Assembly: GCA_963850205.1 (NCBI GenBank)
Contig: CAWKKJ010000015.1
Location: 310,001-374,000, forward strand
Direction of reading: 5' to 3'
Length of the DNA stretch: 64,000 nucleotides
From: JACVRW01 sp963850205
Lineage (GTDB): Bacteria > Actinomycetota > Thermoleophilia > Solirubrobacterales > Thermoleophilaceae
Under the pieces are notes generated by a model. That model had not been told where the DNA came from, made no database searches, and worked only from the letters and a program-made list of their open reading frames with translations. Shown piece after piece: positions 43,123 through 53,907 of the stretch. Position 1 is the stretch's first letter. Every line of letters begins with the position of its first letter. The position numbers were made by a program, and so were the translations under genes.

Positions 43123-44155
43123 ATGGTCGAGGTTCACACCCTCACGCCAGGGGGTCAGACGGCGACCGAGATGGCCGAGCGGGTCGTCGCCTTCCTCGGC
43201 GGGGCGGAGCGCTCGGTCGACATGGCGCTGTACGACGTCCGCCTGCCCGGCGAGCCGGGCGACCTGGTGTCCCAGGCGCTCAAGGACGCCGCCGCCCGCG
43301 GGGTGGAGGTGCGGATCGCCTACAACGCCGACCACGACGAGCGGAGGATCCCGCCGCCCCCACGGACCAAGCCCGAGCTGGTGGAGGCCCTGCCGTTCCC
43401 CACGCGCGGGATCCCCGGGATCCCGGACCTCATGCACCACAAGTACGTGGTTCGCGACGGCGAGGCGGTGTGGACGGGCTCCACCAACTGGACCACCGAC
43501 GCCTGGACCGTCCAGGAGAACGTCGTGCTGATCGGCAGCTCGGCCGAGCTGGCGGCCGAGTACGCACGCAACTTCGCCGAGCTCTGGGCCACCGGCGACG
43601 TGGACCGCAGCGGCCACTCCGAGCCACGCACCCTGCGGATCGGGGCGAGCGAGGGCCGCGCCTGGTTCACCCCCGGGCACGGCGAGGAGCTCTCGCATCG
43701 GATCGCCCGCGCGCTGGGCCGGGCCCGCCGGCGCATCCGGATTGCCTCGCCGGTGATCACGGCCGGGCCGGTGCTGGGCACCCTGGCCGAGGTGGCCGCG
43801 GAGAGGCGGGTGGACCTGGGCGCCGTGGTGGACCTCACCCAGATGGAGCAGGTGGTCTACCAGTGGCGGACGAACGGCCGCTCGGCCTGGAAGATCCCGA
43901 TCCTGGCCTCGGTGCTCGGCCACGCGGACTTCACCGGGAAGCCGAGCACGCGCTGGACACCGGAGTCGATCCACGACTTCATGCACGCGAAGGTCACGGT
44001 GGCCGACGACACCGTGTTCGCCGGTTCTTTCAACCTGTCGCGCTCGGGCGAGCAGAACGCCGAAAACGTGCTCGAGCTGCACGACCCCGAGTTGGCCGAG
44101 CGCCTGGCCGGCTTCATCGACGGCGTGCGGCAGCGCTACCCGGAGATGCCGGTGC

Positions 44156-44163
<8 letters not shown>
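43123..44163 (+). CDS. phospholipase D-like protein with two HKD motifs
   Basis: 346 residues, both catalytic HKD motifs intact: HHKYVVRDGEAVWTGSTNW (about 105-123) and HAKVTVADDTVFAGSFNLS (about 287-305). The first half begins with GGAERSVDMALYDVRLPGEP, the second with RARRRIRIASPVITAGPVLG. No signal peptide is visible, so it is probably cytoplasmic and may act on lipid or nucleic acid phosphodiesters. The ATG follows the ferritin stop without a gap, implying one transcript and coupled translation. Last 8 nt overlap the convergent isocitrate lyase gene. Substrate unknown. Confidence 0.88.
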
Positions 44164-45373
<1,210 letters not shown>

Positions 45374-45421
45374 GATCCCCGAAGTTCCCCGTACGGCGGA
45401 GGCGAAAACCCTGCGAAAACC

Positions 45422-46138
45422 TCAGGCAGGGCGGCGGGCCTGGCGATGCGTGGCCGCCAGGAGCACCTCACGCACCTCGTGCGGGTCGTCGGTGAGGGTG
45501 AAGCGGTGCACGTCCTCGGGCGAGATCTTGCCCTCGGCCAGCGGCCGCTGCTCAATCCAGTCGATCAGCCCGCGCCAGTAGTCGCTGCCCACCAGCAGCA
45601 CGGGGAAGTCGCTCACCTTGCCGGTCTGGATCAGCGTGAGCGACTCGAACAGCTCGTCCAGCGTGCCGAAGCCGCCCGGGAAGACCACGAAGCCGCTGGC
45701 GTAGCGGACGAACATGATCTTTCGGGCGAAGAAGTAGTGAAACTCGATGCCCAGCTCGACCCATGGGTTCATGCCCTGCTCGAAGGGCAGCTCGATGTTC
45801 AGCCCGATCGAGAGCGCCCCCGCGTCCTGCGCCCCGCGATTGGCCGCCTCCATCGTCCCCGGGCCGCCCCCGGTGATGATCGCCAGCTTCGCGTCGCCCA
45901 GCAGCCTGGCGGTCTCCCGGGCCAGGGTGTACTCGGGATGGTCCCGCGGCGTGCGGGCCGAGCCGAAGAACGAGACCGCTGCCCCCACGGGCGCCAGCGC
46001 GTCGAAGGCCCGGCTCAGCTCGGTCTGGATGCGCTCGAGGCGGTCGGCGTCGCTGAGGGTGGAGACGACCGCCGGTTCCTGGGCGGCGATGATCTCCTCG
46101 TCGAGGGTCCGCGGCATGCGCGGCCCGGGGTCGTCCAT
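45422..46138 (-). CDS. LOG-family protein (TIGR00730, lysine-decarboxylase-like/cytokinin-type phosphoribohydrolase)
   Basis: 238 residues from the ATG at 46138. Rossmann-like fold with GAAVSFFGSARTPRDHPEY, LAIITGGGPGTMEAANRGAQ and the naming motif PGGFGTLDELFESLTLIQ. Members of this family cleave nucleoside 5'-monophosphates between base and ribose; the older lysine decarboxylase label is not supported biochemically. A 35-residue acidic N-terminal extension is present, as in the larger bacterial members. Upstream is a 370-bp region without genes, so it has its own promoter. Confidence 0.9.
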   Translation of the reverse strand: MDDPGPRMPRTLDEEIIAAQEPAVVSTLSDADRLERIQTELSRAFDALAPVGAAVSFFGSARTPRDHPEYTLARETARLLGDAKLAIITGGGPGTMEAANRGAQDAGALSIGLNIELPFEQGMNPWVELGIEFHYFFARKIMFVRYASGFVVFPGGFGTLDELFESLTLIQTGKVSDFPVLLVGSDYWRGLIDWIEQRPLAEGKISPEDVHRFTLTDDPHEVREVLLAATHRQARRPA

Positions 46139-46508
46139 GACCCCGAGCCTAGCCCTGCCGCGCCTCCCTGGCGCCCTGAAGGCGGTTGAAGCGACGCCGG
46201 GCACCGAAAGCCGTACCCGCTTGTGCCGCCGGCTACGCCTAGGGCCGGGGCGCCGGGCTGGACGCCGGCTGCTTCCGGATCGACTCGATTCCGCCGCCAT
46301 CGTCGAGGCCTTCGCCGCCGACCTGTGGGAGCCGGCGTGAGTGTTCTCCGAGGGCGCCGTGGATTTGGCTGGGTAAGGGAGGGGGTTCCCTACGAAACGT
46401 CCCACATGGGGACGCAACGTGCGCAACCCCCCGAGCTGGGCCTCTTCCCCAGCCGCGAACCCTCGGCCCCGCCGGCCCACCAGGCACGCTCCCGATCACC
46501 TTCGCGCG
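46139..46508. other. 370-bp intergenic region with two small hairpins
   Basis: Lies between the 3' end of the HtrA-like gene and the 5' end of the LOG gene, both leftward. It contains hairpins at 46398-46414 (CGTCCC/GGGACG, followed by TTT on the minus strand, perhaps the terminator of the HtrA operon) and at 46373-46393 (GTA-AGGGA/TCCCTAC with one bulged A). No supported gene was found on either strand. Confidence 0.45.
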
Positions 46509-47273
46509 TTAGGGCGAGCTTCGCTGCGCCAGCCGCTCGAGGGCGCTCACGGGGACCGCGAAGGCGATTCCGTCGCCCCGCCCCTGCGAGATCACCCCGA
46601 TCACGCGGCCCGCTCGGTTGAGCAGCGGGCCCCCGGAGTTGCCCGGGTTGATGGCGACGTCGGTCTGGATCGCGCCGCGCACGCGCGACCCGTCCGGGGC
46701 CTCGATGCGTCGGCCCACCGCGGAGACCACGCCGGCGCTCACCGAGCTCCGGAGCCCGTAGGGGTTGCCGATGGCGACCGCCGGGTCTCCCGGCCGCACC
46801 GCGTCGGAGTCGCCCAGCTCCAGCGGCTGTGTTCCCCGCGCCCGCGCCGGGCGCAGGGCCAGGATGGCGAGGTCGGTGGAGGCGTCGGCACGCAGGACGC
46901 GGGCGCCCACCCGCTTCCCCCGGATCTTCACCGTCACCTCGTCGCTGCGGGCCACCACGTGCTGGTTGGTGACCACCCGGTCGCCTTCGATCACGAAACC
47001 GGAGCCGGTGGCTACCCCGTCCTCTTGCGTAGGCGGCCCCTTCGGCCAGGGAACGCCCCGCGGCCGGGCCTCGACCACCAGCACGCCGGGCCTGGCGCCG
47101 CGGTAGACCTCCGCCACCGTGCGCTCGGCCGGCGCGGTCACGGTTTCGGCCGCGCTCGGGGCGGCCGGCTCGTCCTGGCCGGCCGCCCCCGAGGCGAGCA
47201 TGACCGCGGCGACGACGGACCCCGAGATGAGTCCGCCTCCCAGCGCCGCGACCAGCGGGGAGATGGGGCGCAT
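46509..47273 (-). CDS. HtrA-like membrane-anchored serine protease (S1C) without PDZ domain
   Basis: 254 residues from the ATG at 47273. An N-terminal helix (LVAALGGGLISGSVVAAVML) anchors it to the outer face of the membrane, followed by a short Ala/Pro/Glu linker. The trypsin-like domain carries the complete triad: His in RVVTNQHVVA, Asp in ADASTDLAILAL, Ser in QTDVAINPGNSGGPLLN. The chain stops right after the protease domain, with no PDZ domain, unlike DegP or most actinobacterial HtrA proteins. It follows a 93-residue secreted protein gene by 16 nt, probably in one operon. Substrates unknown; envelope quality control is the usual role. Confidence 0.9.
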   Translation of the reverse strand: MRPISPLVAALGGGLISGSVVAAVMLASGAAGQDEPAAPSAAETVTAPAERTVAEVYRGARPGVLVVEARPRGVPWPKGPPTQEDGVATGSGFVIEGDRVVTNQHVVARSDEVTVKIRGKRVGARVLRADASTDLAILALRPARARGTQPLELGDSDAVRPGDPAVAIGNPYGLRSSVSAGVVSAVGRRIEAPDGSRVRGAIQTDVAINPGNSGGPLLNRAGRVIGVISQGRGDGIAFAVPVSALERLAQRSSP

Positions 47274-47289
47274 CCGCTCCGGCGCGCCG

Positions 47290-47571
47290 CTAGAGCTCGA
47301 TCGAGCTCTGGCCGTTGCCGTTGCCGCCGCGCTTCTCGGGGCAGTCGCCCCGGTCACCGCCGCGTTCGCCCCCGCCGCCCCGATCGCCGTCCTGGCGCTC
47401 GGGCGCCGTCGACTGGATCGACCGCGTGCCGCCCTGGGCCGAGCCCTGGTCAGCGTCGCCCGATCCACCCGCGATCGCCACGCCCGCCGGGACCGCGGCC
47501 AGCGCTCCCGCCACGGCCAGCACCGCCACGAGCCGCCGCCCGCGAGGTGCCTTTCCGCCGTTCTCGTCCAT
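47290..47571 (-). CDS. small exported Gly/Asp/Arg-rich protein
   Basis: 93 residues from the ATG at 47571, selected because AGGAGGAG lies at ideal spacing upstream; a start 9 codons earlier is possible. Signal peptide (RRLVAVLAVAGALAAVPAGV) followed by a low-complexity tail rich in Gly, Asp and Arg (DGDRGGGGERGGDRGDCPEK). No known domain. Sixteen nt upstream of the HtrA-like protease gene, suggesting a functional link, for example as a substrate or periplasmic partner. Confidence 0.65.
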   Translation of the reverse strand: MDENGGKAPRGRRLVAVLAVAGALAAVPAGVAIAGGSGDADQGSAQGGTRSIQSTAPERQDGDRGGGGERGGDRGDCPEKRGGNGNGQSSIEL

Positions 47572-47653
47572 CGCTCCTCCTGTCGGTCGGGATGCCATGG
47601 GACCGACCCTAGGAAGGGCTATGTCAACGGCGGATAACGGCTCTTATGTTGTT

Positions 47654-49105
47654 CTAAAGCGCGAGCGACAGGGGCTGCTCGAGCAGCTCCTTCACCCGGG
47701 CCAGGAACTGCGCGCCGTCGGCGCCGTAGAGGATCCGGTGGTCGCAGACGAGCGACAGCGTCATCTGGTCGCGCGCCACCACCCGTCCGCTGTCGTCGAC
47801 CGCCGGCCGCTTCTCCAGCTTGCCCACGGTGAGGATCGAGGCCTGCGGCGGGTTGATGATCGCGGTGAACGACTCGATGCCGAACATCCCCAGGTTGGAG
47901 ACCGTGAAGGTCCCGCCCGAGAGCTCGGGCGGCGTGATGGTCTTGTCCCGGACCTTCTCGATCGACGCCCGCGCGTCCTGGGAGATCTGGCCGAGTGACT
48001 TGCGGTCGGCGTCGAAGACGGTGGGCACCACCAGGGCGTCCTGCGCCGCCACGGCCACGCCGATGTTGACCTTCTCGTAGAGCTCGAACTTGCCGTCCCG
48101 ATAGGCGCCGTTGACGCGCGGGTGCTCGCGCAGCGCGCTGGCGGCCGCCTTGACGACCATGTCGTTGAACGAGGGCGCCGGGTCGGCCACCTCCTTCAGC
48201 CGCTTGCGCAGCTCCACCGCGGCGGTCATGTCGACGGTGAGCGAGATCGAGAAGTCGGGAGCGGTGGCCTTGGACTCGGCCATGCGGCGGCTGACCGTCT
48301 GCTGCAGCCGCGTGAGCTCCAGCACGTCGGCCTCGCCCTTGGGCCCGGCCTCCTCGCGCCGGGGCTCGGCGGCGCGTTCCTCGTCCTGTTCCTCGGCCGC
48401 CGGGCGCTCCTCCTCGGCCGGAGCCTCGGGCGCTTCCGCGGGCGCCTCGGCCCGCGCGCCGTCGCCCTCCGAGGCGGCCTGCACGTCGGCCTTGACGATT
48501 CGCCCACCCGGTCCGCTGCCCTCGAGCTGCGCCAGCTCCACGCCGAGCTCCCGAGCCATGCGGCGCGCCACCGGCGAGGCCTTCACCCGGCCGTTGCCGT
48601 CGCCGCCCGCGGGGGCGCGCTCGCGCGTGGCGGTTCCCTGGCCGTCGCCGGCCTGCGTCTCGCCGCCCCCGGCCTCGGCGCCGGCGGCGCCGCGGGCCTC
48701 GCCCTCGGCCTCTGCCTTCGCGGGAGCCTCCTGCTCGTCCTCGGCGGGCTCTTCATCGGCGGATTCCTCCGCGTCGCCCTCAGCCTCTTCGTCCGGCTCC
48801 TCCGCGGCCTCGGTCTCCTCCGGCGGCTCCTCTTCGGCCGCCGGCTTCCCGTTGCTCTTGGCCTCGCCCGCCTCGCCGATGCGCGCGATCGGCTCGCCGA
48901 TGGCCAGCGTGTCGCCCTCCTGGGCGAGGATCTCCACCAACACGCCGTCGCTGTCGGCGTCGTAGGTCATATTGGCCTTGTCGGTCTCGATCTCGACCAG
49001 CGGCTCGCCCCGCTTGACCTCGGCGCCCTCGTCGATGAGCCACTTCAGGACGGTGCCCTCCTCCATCGAGTCAGAGAGGCGAGGCATCGTCACATCGCTG
49101 GCCAT
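47654..49105 (-). CDS. pdhC: 2-oxoacid dehydrogenase E2 (dihydrolipoyl acyltransferase)
   Basis: 483 residues. One N-terminal lipoyl domain (about 5-80) carries the modified Lys in IETDKANMTYDADSDG. An unusually long Glu/Ala/Gly-rich linker (about 80-180) follows, then the peripheral-subunit-binding domain (VKASPVARRMARELGVELAQ, ending GPGGRIVKADV), a second acidic linker, and the catalytic domain with the active-site DHRILYGADGAQFL. Transfers the acyl group from lipoamide to CoA. It is 8 nt downstream of the E1 beta gene. The E1 pair and the pyruvate-type E1 beta favour pyruvate dehydrogenase, though a branched-chain substrate cannot be excluded. Lipoylation would come from lipA/lipB in this window. 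Confidence 0.9.
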   Translation of the reverse strand: MASDVTMPRLSDSMEEGTVLKWLIDEGAEVKRGEPLVEIETDKANMTYDADSDGVLVEILAQEGDTLAIGEPIARIGEAGEAKSNGKPAAEEEPPEETEAAEEPDEEAEGDAEESADEEPAEDEQEAPAKAEAEGEARGAAGAEAGGGETQAGDGQGTATRERAPAGGDGNGRVKASPVARRMARELGVELAQLEGSGPGGRIVKADVQAASEGDGARAEAPAEAPEAPAEEERPAAEEQDEERAAEPRREEAGPKGEADVLELTRLQQTVSRRMAESKATAPDFSISLTVDMTAAVELRKRLKEVADPAPSFNDMVVKAAASALREHPRVNGAYRDGKFELYEKVNIGVAVAAQDALVVPTVFDADRKSLGQISQDARASIEKVRDKTITPPELSGGTFTVSNLGMFGIESFTAIINPPQASILTVGKLEKRPAVDDSGRVVARDQMTLSLVCDHRILYGADGAQFLARVKELLEQPLSLAL

Positions 49106-49113
49106 TCGGTCTC

Positions 49114-50088
49114 CTAGAGGTCGCGGAAGGTGGCGAGCACGGCCTGCACGACGTGCTCCTCATGCGGGAAGGCGGCCTGCTCGAGCGGCTTGGAGTAGGG
49201 CATGGGCACGTCCGCCCCGGTGACCCGCTCCACCGGTGCGTCGAGCCAGTCGAACGCCTGCTCCTGGATCAGCGCGGCCAGGTTGGCGCCCACCCCACCG
49301 TGGGGCCAGCCCTCCTCGACGATCACGGCCCGATTGGTCTTCTTGACCGAGTCGAGGATCGTGTCCAGGTCGAGTGGACGCAGAGTGCGCGGGTCGATCA
49401 CCTCGGCGTCGATCTCATGTTCCTCGGCGAGGGTCTCGGCCGCCTTCTCGGCGGTGATGGCCATGCGCGAGATGCCGATCACGGTCGCGTCATCGCCCTC
49501 GCGGCGAATCGCCGCCTCGCCGAAGCGCATCGGCCCGCCGTTCTCGGGGACCTCGCCGCGCTGGCCGTAGAGCGTCTCGTGCTCGATGAAGACCACGGGG
49601 TTGTCGTCGCGGATCGCGGCCTTGAGCAAGCCCTTGGCGTCCGCCGGCGTGCTGGGCGCCGCCACCAGCAGGCCCGGCACGTGGAGGTAGAAGGCCTCGA
49701 AGCAGTGCGAGTGGGTCGGTCCGAGCTGATGGCCCGCGCCCTGGGGCATGCGGATCACCAGGGGGACCTTCACCTGGCCGCCGAACATGTAGCGAATAGC
49801 GGCCGCGTGGTTGACGATCTGGTCCATCGCCAGCAGGGAGAAGTTGATGGTCATGAGCTCGACCACGGGACGCAGCCCGATCATGGCCGAGCCCACGCCC
49901 AGCCCGACGATGGTGTTCTCCGAGATCGGGGTGTCGCGCACCCGCTTCTCGCCGAACTCCTCCAGGAGGCCGGCGGTCACCTTGAAGGCGCCCTGGAACA
50001 CGCCGATGTCCTCGCCCATGATGAAGACCTTCTCGTCGGCCTCCATCTCCTCCCGCAGGGCCTGTCCGAGCGCCTCGCGGTAACGCAT
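49114..50088 (-). CDS. pdhB: 2-oxoacid dehydrogenase E1 component, beta subunit
   Basis: 324 residues. Signature segments are MRYREALGQALREEMEADEK, VFIMGEDIGVFQGAFKVTAG, GLGVGSAMIGLRPVVELMTI, PQGAGHQLGPTHSHCFEAFY and the C-terminal VEEGWPHGGVGANLAALI. Binds thiamine diphosphate with the alpha subunit. The THSHCFEAFY stretch and RMPQGAG are typical of PdhB-like subunits. Nine nt separate its ATG from a TAG that is the likely true stop of the alpha subunit gene. Confidence 0.94.
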   Translation of the reverse strand: MRYREALGQALREEMEADEKVFIMGEDIGVFQGAFKVTAGLLEEFGEKRVRDTPISENTIVGLGVGSAMIGLRPVVELMTINFSLLAMDQIVNHAAAIRYMFGGQVKVPLVIRMPQGAGHQLGPTHSHCFEAFYLHVPGLLVAAPSTPADAKGLLKAAIRDDNPVVFIEHETLYGQRGEVPENGGPMRFGEAAIRREGDDATVIGISRMAITAEKAAETLAEEHEIDAEVIDPRTLRPLDLDTILDSVKKTNRAVIVEEGWPHGGVGANLAALIQEQAFDWLDAPVERVTGADVPMPYSKPLEQAAFPHEEHVVQAVLATFRDL

Positions 50089-50097
50089 CGTCGGCCA

Positions 50098-51508
50098 CTA
50101 GTCGGCGCCTCCCTCTTCTCGGGCTCGTCGCCGCTGACCTCACCCTCGCCGGACGCCTGCTGGCCACCCTCGGCCTGCTCGGGATCGTCCGCTGGAGCGC
50201 TTCCGTCGTCGTCTCGTCCTCACCGGGACCCTGCTGGCTGCCCTCCTGGTCCTGGTCCTTGGGACCGCGTCGCGCCCGCGCCTTGCGGTCGCCGACGCTC
50301 GCGTAAGCAGCGCCCTTCTCGGCCAGCTCGTGCGGCACATCGCCGGCCTCGCGCTCGCGCTCGCCCCGGTGCGGCTCGGGCGAGCGCTCGTCGACGGTCC
50401 ACCACCCGGGCACGTCGCCCGAGAACACGTAGACCTCGTCGTAGAGCGAGTCGAGGTCGGGGAAGGGCGACTCGTCGGCAAAGCGCACGGCGTCGTCGAC
50501 GGTCTCGATCGCTTCCTTGTCGAAGCGTTCGACGTCCTCCTTCGAGAGCCGCTCCTCGTCGACCAGCCGCTTGGCGAAGGCCTCGATCGGATCGCGGCCC
50601 TGCCACTCCTCGACCTCCTCCTTGGAGCGGTACTCCTCGGGGTCGGCCATCGAGTGGCCGCGGTAGCGGTAGGTCACCGCTTCCACCAGCTGGGGCTTGC
50701 GTTCCTCCCGGGCCTGCTGAAGGGCGTCGGAGACCACGGAGTGCACGTCGAGCACGTCCATGCCGTCACAGCGGGTGCCGGGCACGCCGAAGCCCTCGGA
50801 CTTGAGCGACAGGTCGGTGACCGCCGAGTGGCGGTGCAGCGCCGTGCCCATTCCGAACTGGTTGTTGATGATCACGAAGACCACCGGGAGGCTCCACAGC
50901 GCGGCGAAGTTCATGGTCTCGCCGAAGGTGCCCTGGTTCGTGGCGCCGTCGCCCATCATGGAGAGGATCACGTCCTCGGTCTCCATGTAGTCGCAGGCCA
51001 GGGCGACGCCGGCCGAGAGCGGGAGGCTGCCGCCCACGATCCCGTAGCCGCCAAGGAAGCGCTTGTCCCAGTCGAAGAGGTGCATCGAGCCGCCGCGACC
51101 GCGCGAGCAGCCGTCCTGGCGACCGAACAGCTCGGCCATCACGGCGCTGGCCTCGGTCCCGCGGGCGAGCGCCTGCCCGTGCTCGCGGTAGGTCGACATG
51201 AGGTAGTCGGTCTCGCGCAGCGCCTGGGTGGCGCCGACGACCGTGGCCTCCTCGCCGATGCAGAGGTGCAGGAAGCCACCGATCTTCGCCTTCGCGTACA
51301 TCTCGCCCGCGCGCTCCTCGAAGCGGCGGATGAGCATCATCTTCGCGAGGACCGTGCGGCAGGTTTCCTCGTCGGGAAGGTCGTGCTTTACCTCCCCGAG
51401 GCCGACCTCCTCGGCCGTGGCTACGTCGGCGGGGGCGGCGTCGTTGCCGCCGTCCTTCTCGTCCGGCTTGCCCTGTTTCTTCGACTCCGTGGCGTCCTTG
51501 GTGGCCAT
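50098..51508 (-). CDS. pdhA: 2-oxoacid dehydrogenase E1 component, alpha subunit (3' end disturbed)
   Basis: From the ATG at 51508. Thiamine diphosphate enzyme: LIRRFEERAGEMYAKAKIGG at the start, FLHLCIGEEATVVGATQALR, SMHLFDWDKRFLGGYGIVGG, and the cofactor motif MGDGATNQGTFGETMNFAAL ending in VIINN. SMADPEEYRSKEEVEEWQ is the usual C-terminal region. An unusual 85-residue charged tail follows. As given, this frame has no stop and runs to 49490 inside pdhB. A frame change near 50205 gives an acidic tail (DDDGSAPADDPEQAEGGQQA), and a second one restores a TAG at 50098-50100, just before pdhB. I take that as the true end. A 35-residue acidic extension also precedes the core at the N-terminus. Confidence 0.85.
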
Positions 51509-51668
51509 CGAGTCGGACTGTACCCGGTACGTCAGGGATTCAAGACGCGATACCCCCAGTCGGGGGGTGCGGTGGTCTCGCGAGGCGGCGGTCGCGGGTA
51601 AAGGGCGTACGGAAGAGGTCAGCGTCAGCCGGGCATTGGGGTGAGCCTCCCGCAGGCCAGGCCGCCTG

Positions 51669-52265
51669 TCAAGACGGGCGCGTCGTCTGTTCTGTGAGCG
51701 CCGCGGCCGCCTCCTCGAGCTGGTCGTCCCCGTAGTAGAGGCGGTCCCCCACCGCCACCGTCGGCACGCCGCGAACACCGCGGGCGAAGGCCTCGTCGGT
51801 CGCGGCGCGCAGCCGCTCCTTGGTCGAAGTTGTCTCGATGCCCTTCAGGACGGCGTTCGGATGCAGCTCGCAGGCCGCGGCGGCGATGAGGACGTTGTCG
51901 ATCTCCGACAGGTCGCGCCCCCCGGCGAAGGCCTGCCGAAAGGCCGCGAGCGAGAAGGCGACGGCGCGGCCGATCTGCTGGGCGAACGTGGCCGCACGCA
52001 TCGCGGCGAGCGTGTTGCCAGGCCACGGGTCCGGCCACCGGAGCGGCATCAGCTCGTAGGCCGCCGCTCGTCGCTCGACCTCCGCCATGCCCGCCTCGCG
52101 CCCGTCGGTGGTGGCCCACGATTTACCCCCGCTCTGTTGCCAGATACCGCCGAGCAGGATCGGCTGCCAGACGGGCACCACCGGCAGAACGCTGCTGATG
52201 CGCTCCGCCGTCAGGTAGGCGTAGGGGGAGCCGAGGTCGTAGTAGAAGGTCGGGGCGGGGGGCAC
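51669..52265 (-). CDS. DsbA-like/2-hydroxychromene-2-carboxylate isomerase family protein
   Basis: 198 residues, thioredoxin fold with a helical insert. The opening FYYDLGSPYAYLTAERISSV contains the Ser of the HCCA isomerase/kappa-GST group in place of a CxxC, so it is not a disulfide oxidase. FAQQIGRAVAFSLAAFRQAF belongs to the helical insert, and ARGVRGVPTVAVGDRLYYGD holds the cis-Pro loop. These proteins bind glutathione or other thiols; actinobacteria of this type usually lack glutathione, so substrate is open. Cytoplasmic. It lies upstream of pdhA but 160 nt away and is probably independent. Confidence 0.88.
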   Translation of the reverse strand: MPPAPTFYYDLGSPYAYLTAERISSVLPVVPVWQPILLGGIWQQSGGKSWATTDGREAGMAEVERRAAAYELMPLRWPDPWPGNTLAAMRAATFAQQIGRAVAFSLAAFRQAFAGGRDLSEIDNVLIAAAACELHPNAVLKGIETTSTKERLRAATDEAFARGVRGVPTVAVGDRLYYGDDQLEEAAAALTEQTTRPS

Positions 52266-52289
52266 GCCGGGGGCGAAGAGTGGCAGCGT

Positions 52290-53211
52290 TCAGGCCAGCC
52301 GGAGCTCGGTGCCGACCATGAGGAGGTCGGGGTCGCCGGTCCCGATCCTCTCGTGGTTGAGCGACCACAGCCGTTGAACCTCACGGGATACTCGGGCCGG
52401 CGAGGCGCCGGGACCCAGCAGCCGCTCGGCGATGGCCCAGAGTGAGTCGCCGGGCTGGACGACGTGGATGCGGTCTTCGTTGTCAGCGCTGCGGGCGGGC
52501 GCGTGGACGACGCGAGTGCTCTGTTCGGACGGGGCTGGTTGGGCTCGGCGACCGTGCCCCGCCGATCTGGACAGTCGTGCTTTGCGGGGGTGGGTTCACC
52601 GAACGTCCGAGTTGCGGTTGCGGTTGCGGCTGCGGCCGCGGCTGGGGGTTGGCGTGGGGCCGCCCGCTGCGGTCGACCTTCCGCTCGTCGGCAGGAGTCT
52701 CGGCGGGCAACCGTTGAGGTTCTGAAGGTTGCGTCTGTGGTAAGTCGGTGGGCGAGGACTGAGGCTGGGTAGGGGGCGTCGAAGGCGGCTCGGACGTTTC
52801 GGGCGGCGCCTCCGCCTCCGGCTCAGGCGCGACGAGGTTGCCCCCGTCGGGCGGCGGGGGCGCGTCGGGCTCCGGTTCGGGGAGGTCCGGATCTTGGAGC
52901 GGCTCGGCATCGAGCGGAGTACCCACGCCGTCGTCAGCGTCGGCCCCGTCGGGTGGGGCCGACGGGTCGAAGGGAAGCGTGGTGCCGGTGCCGCCGGGAT
53001 CGAAGGTGGGCGCGTCGACCTCAGCATCGCCGGGACCCTCGGGAGCAGCAGTGCCCTCCTGGCTGCGATCGGGCTCCTGGGCGGCGACCGGCGGCGCGAG
53101 GGTGGCTGAGAGGGCGAGGAGGCTGGTGGTGAGCGTGGTTCGGGCTCGTACGTGGGAAGGGCTAGCTTGGGAGGCACGCAGGCGATCGTCTCGCGTCAGG
53201 GTTCACGCTGA
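52290..53211 (-). pseudogene. LysM-domain protein, frame-disrupted
   Basis: The C-terminus is a clear LysM peptidoglycan-binding module (IHVVQPGDSLWAIAERLLGP, ending VGTELRLA at 52290). Upstream in the same frame is STRVVHAPARSADNEDR, but a stop lies at 52596-52598. The Pro/Glu/Gln-rich centre (for example PPTQPQSSPTDLPQTQPSEP) is open only in another frame (from 52926 down to 52483). The latter frame continues upstream to a plausible signal region (TTLTTSLLALSATLAPPVAA) but has no good start codon. At least one indel near 52600 and a damaged start separate these parts. If corrected, it would be an exported wall-binding protein of about 305 residues. Decay and sequence error are both possible. 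Confidence 0.6.
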
Positions 53212-53220
53212 CTGGGCCTC

Positions 53221-53837
53221 CTAGTTCAGCGGATCGACGACGCAGCGGAATGCTCTTGCGCCAGCGGCAGTGTTCGGGGTCGAGAGCCACGCTCCCGAAG
53301 TGCGTCGGTGATGAACAGAACGTCGAGCTCGGCCCGGAGTAGGCGCGGGATAGACGTTCCGGGTGAGCTCACCGCCAGCGGCTAGCACGACGCCCGGCTC
53401 ACCTATAGCCGTCATCAATTCGTCGTGGCTGGGAAGGCGCCGTCCAGGGGAGGCGGGCCGATCGATGCTTTCGCATACGACCGCAGCAGTGCTGTACGGC
53501 GCCGGGACTCTGCCGCTGTCTCGACGCAGACGTCGGAGACAGGGGTGGTCGCCCTCGGACATCGCAGAAGAAATCGGCTTGCAGTCATGCCGTTGAGCCG
53601 CTCCGCATTTCGCGCTCGCGGCACGGTGCCGAGTCGCGATTCCTTGATCCGACTCGATCCGAGCGTGTTCCGCTTCAGGTCCTTGTAGGTGAGCGAGTTG
53701 TTCGCGACGTCCCGGCCGGTGATCGTCAGTGCTGCGTAGGACGACCCGCCGAGCGCGATGAAGACCGCAAGCGTCGCCATCACATTTGCGTAGCTCAGGC
53801 GCCTGCGGAGGGCCTGCTTCACCGAATCTCGCTTGGC
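53221..53837 (-). pseudogene. SYANVMATLA-type secreted protein, frame-disrupted
   Basis: The start at the ATG at 53837 gives a basic leader, LRRRLSYANVMATLAVFIAL, then GGSSYAALTITGRDVANNSL and TYKDLKRNTLG, a pattern I associate with large families of secreted proteins in Thermoleophilia. VSDVCVETAAES follows in frame one; the expected continuation (RRLPSHDELMTAIGEPGVVL, then AAGGELTRNVYPAPTPG) is in frame two; ELDVLFITDALRE is in frame three; and the family-like end AFRCVVDPLN is back in frame two. At least three frame changes are therefore needed. Function unknown. Confidence 0.6.
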
Positions 53838-53907
53838 CATGCCTGCCACGGTAACCCGCCGAAGCCCGCCGAGTCTCGCTCACACTGGTGGAGAGCACAG
53901 CGCAGGA

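Noticed and set aside
46250..46340. Short plus-strand frame ending DSAAIVEAFAADLWEPA
   Set aside because: Protein-like by eye, but no start, no homologue recognised and no continuation upstream outside the LOG gene antisense.
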